64,000 nt of DNA from contig MU119421.1 in assembly GCA_014904845.1 (NCBI GenBank), positions 31,449 through 95,448 of the forward strand, written 5' to 3'. Shown here piece after piece: positions 56,362-64,000 of the stretch. The stretch's first letter is position 1; every line of letters begins with the position of its first letter. This DNA is from Acephala macrosclerotiorum. Taxonomy: Eukaryota > Ascomycota > Leotiomycetes > Helotiales > Mollisiaceae. The notes below the pieces were generated by a model that was given only the letters and a program-made list of their open reading frames with translations, had not been told where the DNA came from and did no database searches. Position numbers and translations under genes: made by a program.

Positions 56362-57472
56362 ATGTCGGTCCACGCCTTGCAAGGGATCGAGCGGAACTTG
56401 GACAAGGTTGGAGAAGATACCTGGGATTGTGATGATTTCGACGTTTTCGACAGCATGGTGCAGAGACTGTCGCGACTGGAAGCGCAGTTACACGTCCAGC
56501 GGTCGTTACAGTGGACAGCGAAATTGCTCCGAGAACAATCACGGGACAAAGCTCTTCCGAACCAGCAAGCTACTAGAGTAAAGCACTTTATCAGATTCAC
56601 CTTTGAAAAGATAACCCGCGGAACTGACCGCAGTCTGGCCTCGGGTAATAGCGGAAATCCTGCGGGCGACGACGGAGATACGACGCAAAAGACGCTTCGA
56701 GAAAGACAAACACGGTTGCGGAAGCTAGAGTGTAACGCCTTAAAGTTCTGCGGATTAACTTACAAGATCAAGGACCTCCTTGAATTACCGGCAGCGCAGT
56801 TTGACTTCCTTGTTGCGAACGTAGGGGATTTCGTACTGCGCCACAAGCTTTCACAACATCTGTATCGCGACGACATTGACAAAGCCGTCCACGGCAAATT
56901 CGATCCTGAGGATGACGTCATCTTTAAGGAATTCCTGAAGTGTTCGTCCGCCTCCACCCATCCTATCCGAAATGATAGGGTAGCTGAAAGCTAACTGGAT
57001 CAGCACATGTCGAGCTCCGACCTTCGAAGCGAAAGCGCGATGAAGGTATGTGACCTTCGCTTCTCCTACATTAATAATATGGCATGACTGATCACAGTAG
57101 TTTCAGACGGTCAAAGCGTTGAACCCGATAGAGAACAACGGTCGAGTAAAGGTATGTTGAATATCTTTACTCTAAATAGTCCTTGTGAGCTTGACTGATG
57201 AGCCACCAGCCGCCGAAGATGGAATAGAAAAAGCCCCAAGTCCCACACCGCCAACAAAACGAAGGCACATCGAGGATGAACGAGCACCGGAGGCCACAGC
57301 TATAGGAGATGTACAAACAGGAGGAACTGAGACTCAACAATCGGAGACACCACAGATGGGCAGGCGTAGGCAAGAAGATTTCATTATGTACCAGGCACTG
57401 CTAAAAAATATCTACAGAAATTCAATACATGTTCTCGAAAGGTCCAACCAGTCACATACCGCTATTGGGTAA
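56362..57472 (+). CDS. Hypothetical nuclear-type protein, at least four exons, 5' end unresolved
   Basis: Exons 56362-56941, 57004-57045, 57107-57151 and 57210-57472 join in phase. The first is a helical domain (VFDSMVQRLSRLEAQLHVQR, LECNALKFCGLTYKIKDLLE, FLVANVGDFVLRHKLSQHLY). The joints create EFLK-S-HVELRPSKRKRDE-DGQSVEPDREQRSSK-AAEDGIEK, a basic stretch that looks like a nuclear localisation signal, then a polar tail with TPPTKRRHIEDER. Upstream of 56362 the frame is open back to an acceptor at about 56330, so another exon probably precedes it. No family recognised. A further 3' exon (57480-57683) is possible. Confidence 0.5.
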
Positions 57473-57651
57473 TCTACTTTCTGATGCAGTCCAGGCCAGC
57501 AATCAATGGAAAATGGAACAGAGGCTAGGAGAATCGACAACAGAATGCTTGACCACGCTAATTCCTGAGGGCCAAGGCGAAGACATCTCCATCACCTTGT
57601 GGGTTGGCCAAATAGCGGGATTTCGAATGCTCGACTTATTCAAGCTGCAGC

Positions 57652-58350
57652 CTACTTGGTCAGCTTTACCCAAGCATCTATAACCTTGACCTCATATCCG
57701 GCGGGAACATCATGTTCCGCATCTTGTGTAGGAACTTTGTATTTCCAATACGGCGTCGTGCCTTTCGCTGCGTTCGGATCATAGATTATGATCAATGTAC
57801 CTCTGCATGTTATTGTTCTGTCGTGATCTGCCGCGTCGAATATGTGACCTCGATAATATTCTTGTTGCTCCTCCTCAATTGCTACGTCTCCAACCTGAGT
57901 GCGAACTCTACGTTAGCTTAAATATATGCTGAAGGGTGTTTGAATAATCTGACGTACACTCCCGGACATGATCAACGACTGGTGATATGTTGCGAAAAGG
58001 CGTCGTGCCACGATCGATCTATTATCCCATGTCAGCAAGATTCTTCCAGCCCTTGAAGCAGATCCTTACCAGGACATGCACCAACGAGGAGTGATGGGGA
58101 ATCGCGAGCTCATGTACAGTGGAAATGATCGTATAGGAGTTCGCGCAGTGTACTGAAGATCCAGCCCGCGGAAGAATGCGAGTTTGAGGAACGTGACTAT
58201 CGCCTATACAATGTATAAGTAGCTGCATCCTGGATGGGTTCATCCTGGTATTTACCTTGGGTGTGGAAATGTGGTTTGTGCCAGTTGGAAGATTGGAGAA
58301 TGAGGTTGCCTATTTGCGCGAAGGCCGAGAAAGTTGAGTCTCCAAAGTTA
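57652..58350 (-). CDS. Unrecognised four-exon gene
   Basis: Exons 57907-57652, 58018-57960, 58196-58070 and about 58350-58256 join in phase. The protein reads HSPIFQLAQTTFPHP, SHVPQTRILPRAG, SYTIISTVHELAIPHHSSLV, IDRGTTPFRNISPVVDHVRE, QVGDVAIEEEQQEYYRGHIF, CRGTLIIIYDPNAAKGTTPY, WKYKVPTQDAEHDVP, AGYEVKVIDAWVKLTK and stop. The C-terminal exon is the best supported (85 codons, open, biased composition). The start codon was not found; an upstream stop ends the first exon frame near 58350, so another exon should precede it. No domain recognised. None of this appears as one long ORF. Confidence 0.5.
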
Positions 58351-59854
58351 GAAGCACTCTCTGCACCTTTGATAGAATACGATAGAATATGCTAAGTCCG
58401 ATGGATGGAATGAGATAAAGTAAACGCGCTCGGCGAGGGGAGAAATGAATCTGATGAAATATATCGCCAGGCAGAATGCTGATGCAGAACGGGAAATAGA
58501 GCGCAACGGCTGCCCCTCAGCGTAGGTGTGACGAGGTCTATTGGCGGAGCTGGGCGGAGCTGGTTGGGCAGAATAACTGAGTCATCGCTGTCGCTCAAAA
58601 ACAACCTTGGATGGGTGTCTGATCTCTTGCTTGCTATTCGAAGGTTGATGAGGTTATTCATTTGCAGGAAGAAATCGTTGTTTGCGGGACTTTGCAAATG
58701 GTGGGGCTCGGTGCCATGTGATTAGCTCTGCAATCCGATACTGACCGAAAAAGACCCTGGCGCACTTGGGCTCCAATGCCTTTCAGGCTGAAACGATGCA
58801 CTCGGCTTTTGGTTGCAAAAGTTCCAGGAATTTAACTATTTGGGTCTCTTACATTCTTGCAACGATTAAATCCTCCTACGCTTCAATAAATTAGATATTT
58901 GCACAACATACTACCCCCTCCCCCATGGTCGCAGAATTTTCGAGCCGGATGGGAGGATGGGGAGCTCTCTCGAAGAAACAAGTACTGTCCTCAATTTCGA
59001 CCGCCCATTGACAGGTAGGCAGTCATACTCTGCTGCACCTGACCCTATTTACTGTCCCACGTACACGACTATGTTGGTGTAGCTAACCACGAGAGCCTTA
59101 GTCAACTCTTGCGTTTATGTTGATTGTGCCGAGCCTATCACGACAATATCACGACCATGCAACAGAGTTCTACACCGGAGGAATGTCGAGGCGATCATGC
59201 TGCGTATGTCTACAAGGCCGGGAGATTGAGGAGGTAGTGAGACGACGGTATTAATGTGCGCTCGATCATTTAGAGAGAATAACGATGCTCTACAAGTTAG
59301 GCAGCCGACGTTGAGTTCCAGCTTCGATCATTTCGACGCCAGTGCATTGCGCCGAGCCTATCACGAGAGTATCACGACATCATTTGACGGCGTTCTCTAG
59401 TGCAGACATTGCCTCCTAACTAGGACATCACACGACGACGAACCTTCGAATGGAATAGCATCATCTTTTTCGTCGATCACGACCGAGACAACAGCTCGAA
59501 CCTAATGGAGAATTGCATTCCCTACAACTATCCTACGCCATTATACTATGCTGGTACGATGGAACAGTTCACACATGGCATGGAGACGGAGGGTCTGGGG
59601 CTCCAAGAGCCAAATTGCTGAGGTGGGACTGAAGGTATGGGACACCAGATATAAAACAGAAGCGGCTGCCAATGAGCCTAGCAGACGCCACAAGAAACGC
59701 ACTTCTCATCCACAGATTTGTATATAGTAGATAAGGAGCTAGACAACAAGTGATCGAGGATGCCAAGGCCTGGTCTCAAATGAATGAATGTGCGATACTG
59801 AGAGACCTCCACTGCTCAGGAATTCCAACATTGCTATCGACGACCCTAGTTCCA
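58351..59854. other. Gene-poor stretch with a short direct repeat
   Basis: A 28-bp motif (GCCGAGCCTATCACGA, variable 3 bases, TATCACGAC) occurs at 59128-59155 and 59351-59378. No gene supported. Confidence 0.5.
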
Positions 59855-60307
59855 TTAGGCTTTTTCCCATGTGTTTGTGCTACCAGCCTTTAGGACCCAA
59901 GTCCCATCGGCCTTACAGTCCTCGCAAGGTTCTCTCTTTGTGGTGCTAGCAAGCCAATTATCCTTGGGTGTGCCACCTGTCACACACGGATTCTGTCCGC
60001 AGGGCCTTACTTGCACCAAAGCATCAGAGCCCTTGTGGCCGCACCTCATTTTCTGCGGTGCATAATCGTTCCAGCACATGTTCTATTTGCTTAAGAGTTA
60101 CCGACTTTGTAAATCTATGTTCATAAGACAGAGACTTACGCAGGGCAAAGAGTAGTGAATTAAGACTTGTAGGAGGCGTTGTCTTTCTTGGCGATGATTT
60201 GCAATATCTAATTACACTCTTTAGCAGCCACTCACTGGTTATTAATGATGACAAAAGATTCGTACCGTTTTGAAGAGTTCTGCTCCTTGAAATTCAACCC
60301 ATCCCAT
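59855..60307 (-). CDS. Small Cys-rich hypothetical protein, exon structure uncertain
   Basis: The last exon (60072-59855) encodes NMCWNDYAPQKMRCGHKG, RPCGQNPCVTGG and REPCEDCKADGTWVLKAG, with eight Cys in CxxC-like spacing that suggest a zinc-binding or disulfide domain. A GTAAGT/AAATAG intron joins it to LLQVLIHYSLPC, making CNMC across the joint. Upstream, MGWVEFQGAELFKT at about 60307 could be the first exon, but its phase does not agree with the middle exon. Start and length remain open. No signal peptide seen. Confidence 0.45.
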
Positions 60308-60970
60308 GGGAATAATGCTGTATATATGCTACTCTAATGTCTGATGCCTCTTGAAGACCAGGAAATCTCCGATTAAATCTGGATGACTGCATAAGGACCA
60401 GCCAATGTTGTTGAGGGAGAAGCGCCGCAAAAATTGAGGACTTACTTGAGACGTGAGGTTGAATGCTGTTGCCTAGTCCAGGGTCCGGATTTGCGTACGC
60501 TTTCAAGGTACGAAGATAAGGCTGCCTACAGGACGACTTATCTCTCGGCAAAAAGGCTCAGCTTCACGATTCAGTTGGCTGTTGTTCGCTCTGCATTCAC
60601 CGTGAGTCAGGTCCGGGAGTATGAGTCACATGTCGGGCACGTGTTGATCTATTCGCTGAGTCACTGAAACGGTCACCCTTTTATGTGATCGACGATAATA
60701 TTCGAGCAGCAGCTGAGGATCCTTCTCCTCGGGAGACAGATGGCCGCAACCGGAAGATGCCTCGGTGTAGCAGTGCTCACCCCCTTGTTGCCTCCCAGTT
60801 GTGTGCTTTCGCTCCAGTCTGCTTCGAGCCCTACACCTTGTCATGCATCAAATCGCAAGCCACGGGTTAGACATCATCAGTTCCATCAATAGCTTCAATG
60901 TTGGTATTGTCATTGAGAAATATACTGCTTTGTTGTCTCAACTCGACAAGAGCCCATGGTGACACGAGTA
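60308..60970. other. Intergenic stretch with dispersed repeat copy 2
   Basis: Contains the second copy of the repeat described at 50224 (here at about 60444-60490). No gene supported. Confidence 0.45.
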
Positions 60971-61879
60971 CTAGCAACCCGGAGTTTTAAGGAGCTGATA
61001 GTACTGCTCACATTCCTTCTTTCTTGCCCGATAAGTTTCATCAAATGTTGCAACTTCGCGGACGCGCCTAGAGACCTCTGCGATTGACTCAAACTTTCCT
61101 AGCCAGCAATCGCTAATAATGTTGTCGATCGGATCTTGGGGGTCTGTAGCTGGGAATTGGCAATCCATCAAACGGTTCACTTGTTCTGGCCCTTCCAGTT
61201 CATGATAGAGCTCCGTGCCTCTGGTCATAAACCAAAAGATCGATCCTAATGCAAATTGCTCCGTGCTTGGTCCAGCGATGCCGTAATCACCACCGATTTG
61301 TCCCCTTTTACGGCTTCGGACGTAGGGTTCGTAACCAACGTTAAGATCGTCTCCAATCTTAAGGGAATGATCAAAATCGACCAGCTTAAGCTGATCTTTA
61401 TTGAAAAGAATGTTGCGAGGGTTGATATCGCCGTGTACATGTCCGTGTGATTCTAAACAAGCAGCTGCTTCCGAGAGTTGTTGCATCCACTGAAGAATAG
61501 GGCGTGACGTGTTGACCATGCTCATGCGTTCGTAAAGCGTTCCATCATTGAGGCGTTCCATGAAGGTGATATCGGGACAGCGAAGGAAGGTTTGAACAAT
61601 GTGCGGGGATGGCGTTCGATCAAGCAACTCGAAGATGGATTGCTCATGGCTTATGTGCCGGTCGCCAGGCTTGAGAGACACTTTTGCTACAATGTCGTCG
61701 GTAATTGAGAGTAAAACAGAATGGCCCCCTACACCGGAGATGGAGGAGCCGGGACAGGTCGTAAGAAGTCGTTTGATGATGGGATTGAGGTTAGCCGCAC
61801 TCGTAGGCAATGACGAGTTACGAGTGAGAATAGGGATAGCTTCACATAGATATTCATATGTCCAGTCGAGCCCCGTCAT
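60971..61879 (-). CDS. Protein kinase-like protein (302 aa) with DFD in place of DFG
   Basis: Single exon. SISGVGGHSVLLSITDDIVAK gives the nucleotide loop and ATP-binding Lys (IVAKVSL). HEQSIFELL is helix C, HGHVHGDINPRNILF the catalytic loop (Asp and Asn kept, HGD instead of HRD), and LKLVDFDHSLKIGD the metal loop with DFD. FALGSIFWFMTRGTELYHEL follows, then the C-lobe. HGD loops and DFD/DFE loops are common in the expanded fungal kinase groups. With Lys, Asp, Asn and the DF-Asp present it may still be active. Faces the FunK1 gene head to head. Confidence 0.82.
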   Translation of the reverse strand: MTGLDWTYEYLCEAIPILTRNSSLPTSAANLNPIIKRLLTTCPGSSISGVGGHSVLLSITDDIVAKVSLKPGDRHISHEQSIFELLDRTPSPHIVQTFLRCPDITFMERLNDGTLYERMSMVNTSRPILQWMQQLSEAAACLESHGHVHGDINPRNILFNKDQLKLVDFDHSLKIGDDLNVGYEPYVRSRKRGQIGGDYGIAGPSTEQFALGSIFWFMTRGTELYHELEGPEQVNRLMDCQFPATDPQDPIDNIISDCWLGKFESIAEVSRRVREVATFDETYRARKKECEQYYQLLKTPGC

Positions 61880-62398
61880 ATTGACTTAGAGAGAATAAAG
61901 GTGAAGATTGCTGGGACGAGATAGGAGTCGTCACGACTGGCGTCGAGCAATTTGAAAGGGATACGCTAAGGATAATTTTAGTATCGGAATTTACCGTTCT
62001 GTGGATTTCTGACAGCGGGAACAAAATTTTGAAGCAACTGATAAAATAATGTCTTCCCAAGATGCGAGTAAGGTCGAAAAAGCCACAGCCACTAGTTGGA
62101 GGCATCATTACTCCAATCCAGAAACTACAAACCCCTTCCCCTGCAAATCCTGTCCCGGTGTAGAATTGTGTACTAGACAATCAGGTGGGTCTCCAGGGGT
62201 AAAACAAGCACGGTCACGTGTGTTTTAAAGTTCTAGGATCACGTGTAATATTGTCCCTCATCCATCAGGCCAAACTAGTCGCCTGCTGGTCCGTCCACGT
62301 TAGGACTAGCGCATTTCTAGAAATGTAACAATTACGCGACTTTCCCTCCACCTTCCGTTTGAGTGCTGTTACCAAGATTTTACACAAAATTATACGTT
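61880..62398. other. Divergent promoter region
   Basis: Region between the divergent kinase and FunK1 genes. No other feature seen. Confidence 0.4.
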
Positions 62399-64000
62399 AT
62401 GGCTGACGTCTCTGAACAAGAGTTGGAGGCTATCAAGGCCAACCCTTCTGGAGCGGGACTGGATGCGTTCCGCGACTTGGTCAACTCGAAATACCTGTGT
62501 CTGGGTCTCAATCATGAAGACATGAAACAGGTCGTTCTTTCTGGCGCTTCAGACACCCGTGAGTACTATACTCACGCATTTTTCGTTCTGTCTAACCGGA
62601 TACAAGGTGCTCAGAATCTAGTGCTTGATCTCATTCTCGCCCTGCAAAGTCAGCAAGCTGCTCGTGTCCTTCCCTCTAGGAACGTCAATGGGCCTCTCAG
62701 CGGCGATCTTGCCTCGTTGTATTCCCGAATATCTTCAACAGAGACGGATATCAAACCTACGGCGACGTTGCTAGAACTTGTTGTCAGGTATGCGTCCGAT
62801 GAGAAGATTTGGGGTGCTGTGTTCTCGCTGGTCGCAATTACGAGGACGACCCCACCAACTGCCTTCGAAAAAGCCGTCTTCGATACGCCACTACGATCCA
62901 GCTCAGCTTCTCAGAGAGGAATCGAACAGACACACGACGAAGTTGATCATCGAATACTCGAGGAACTCACCGGGCGAGTTTACTACGATGTCGGAGGCTT
63001 CTACGAGCGATACTTCGAAGGGAAGTCCTGGACGAACAACGCAAGGGATATCTACACAGAGTCGAGAACTCAGTATGCAGATGGTCGCTGGAGCGGATGG
63101 CCAGAGCCTTCAATTCAGGGTCCTTTTTTTGAATGGCTCATGAAGTTCCAGGACACTGTTCTCAGCGGACTTGGCCGCAGGTATTACACATCAGCGAACA
63201 AAGTGTTGAGGGGCTCGGAGGCTAATCGCAAGCTTGACATATTCCTCACCCCCACCGACGCTGCTTTACTCGACGACGAACACGACTGGTCCAATGTACT
63301 TGTCATTGGAGAACATAAACAGAATCCCGACGAAGATCGTTCCATAAAAACACTGGTACAATTGGCGGGCTATGTGCGGGAAGTGTTTGGAAGTCAATCG
63401 GAGCGGCGATTCGTGCCGGGTTTTACGATTTGTGGAAGCATAATGCGGCTTTGGATGGTTGACAGATCTGGCGCATACAGCTCTGAGAAGTTCGATATCC
63501 ACAAGGAGCCAGAGCGGTTTGTGAAAGTCATTGCTGGTTATGCGCTGATGTCAGACGCAGAATTGGGTTTGAACACGTTCATCAAGCGCGATGGGAACGG
63601 CAAGTACATCGTCGCACGGGATGTGAGGATCTCTTTGGAGGACAAGCCAATCGCCTCGACAAAAGCGATAGTGTGCAGAGGAACGACCTGCTATCGAGGA
63701 AGGAGACGCGACTCAACCGACTGGGATTACGTGGTGAAGTTCGCTTGGCCGTCTGACAAAAGGCAACGGGAGGGAGACTTGTTGAAGTTGGCCAAAGAGA
63801 GGGGAGTCACGGGCATTGCTGTGTGGTTCAATCATGAGCAGATTACTATCGACGGTGACCCAGACACTATTTCACATTTCCGACGAGACATGAAATTCGG
63901 AACGCCACGAAAGCTATCTAGCAAAGTCTCTTGGGTCGAGAGCAGTCCAGAATCCAGTCGGGCGTACTCGAAAACAAGTCTCAGAGGAAGGTCAGAGAGC
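62399..64000 (+). CDS. FunK1-type fungal protein kinase, 5' part (runs off the right edge)
   Basis: Exons 62399-62558 and from 62607 on (phase 1, 48-bp intron) give about 515 aa, open to the window end. It starts MADVSEQELEAIKANPSG. It then has the N-terminal block typical of the fungal FunK1 family: LEELTGRVYYDVGGFYERYF, LDIFLTP, NVLVIGEHKQNPDEDRSIKT, LVQLAGYVREVFGSQSERRF, FVPGFTICGSIMRLWMVDRS, then FDIHKEPERFVKVIAGYALM. VVKFAW is the ATP-binding Lys strand, and GVTGIAVWFNHE comes just before the cut. The catalytic loop lies beyond the window. FunK1 genes are expanded in many fungi and of unknown role. Confidence 0.9.
   Translation, partial: MADVSEQELEAIKANPSGAGLDAFRDLVNSKYLCLGLNHEDMKQVVLSGASDTREYYTHAFFVLSNRIQGAQNLVLDLILALQSQQAARVLPSRNVNGPLSGDLASLYSRISSTETDIKPTATLLELVVRYASDEKIWGAVFSLVAITRTTPPTAFEKAVFDTPLRSSSASQRGIEQTHDEVDHRILEELTGRVYYDVGGFYERYFEGKSWTNNARDIYTESRTQYADGRWSGWPEPSIQGPFFEWLMKFQDTVLSGLGRRYYTSANKVLRGSEANRKLDIFLTPTDAALLDDEHDWSNVLVIGEHKQNPDEDRSIKTLVQLAGYVREVFGSQSERRFVPGFTICGSIMRLWMVDRSGAYSSEKFDIHKEPERFVKVIAGYALMSDAELGLNTFIKRDGNGKYIVARDVRISLEDKPIASTKAIVCRGTTCYRGRRRDSTDWDYVVKFAWPSDKRQREGDLLKLAKERGVTGIAVWFNHEQITIDGDPDTISHFRRDMKFGTPRKLSSKVSWVESSPESSRAYSKTSLRGRSES

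Noticed and set aside
55879..56600. Minus-strand ORFs opposite the unknown plus-strand gene
   Set aside because: Basic, low-quality translations typical of antisense shadows; the plus-strand reading has in-phase introns.
1..64000. tRNA, rRNA and CRISPR features
   Set aside because: I looked for tRNA B-box-like motifs with matching arms and for regular spacer arrays and saw none; a weak tRNA could be missed by eye.

Overview
This window is nuclear DNA of a filamentous ascomycete (Pezizomycotina). The evidence is short 48-80 bp GT-AG introns with in-phase splice sites in most genes, 2EXR-family proteins, a NACHT-ankyrin NLR, a FunK1 kinase, a DUF3435 tyrosine recombinase, and AT-rich blocks that look like relics of repeat-induced point mutation (RIP). 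A Leotiomycetes-like, plant-associated fungus would fit the phenolic acid decarboxylase, the GH5 hydrolase and the small secreted cysteine-rich protein, but the sequence alone does not prove the class.

Left and central part (1 to about 39.6 kb): mostly ordinary chromosomal genes. In order: a truncated multi-pass membrane protein; a 2EXR protein; a GH5 hydrolase; a GT2-like and a GT32 (MIPC-synthase-like) glycosyltransferase side by side; a dead amino-acid permease; a conserved acidic protein; a second 2EXR protein; a trypsin-fold protein; an NADH pyrophosphatase (Nudix); a phenolic acid decarboxylase; an unrecognised two-exon gene; a large hydrolase-NACHT-ankyrin NLR; an EEF1AKMT4-like methyltransferase; a 2EXR pseudogene with RIP-type nonsense codons; a PQ-loop transporter; a secreted Cys-rich protein; an O-fucosyltransferase-like protein; and a 5'-truncated Ser/Thr-rich membrane glycoprotein. 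Inverted-repeat elements (7465-7747, 13275-13924 and probably 825-1207) are scattered through it.

Right part (about 39.7-64 kb): this looks accessory. A 1.4-kb AT-rich block (39.72-41.11 kb) abuts the truncated glycoprotein gene. It is followed by a five-exon, apparently intact DUF3435 gene (858 aa), the family that includes the captain recombinases of Starship giant transposons. A decayed tandem copy of its 3' end follows. Downstream are a protein kinase, a kinase fragment, a BTB remnant, a 161-bp MITE, an eight-exon AAA+ ATPase, several unrecognised genes, a second kinase and a FunK1 gene that leaves the window. A captain transcribed into a kinase-rich, repeat-rich cargo is the expected layout of a Starship 5' end. 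The element limits cannot be fixed from this window, so the Starship reading is inference.

Splice sites were assigned by eye from donor and acceptor motifs, reading phase and protein plausibility. Where all phases close, the exon coordinates are given in the evidence.
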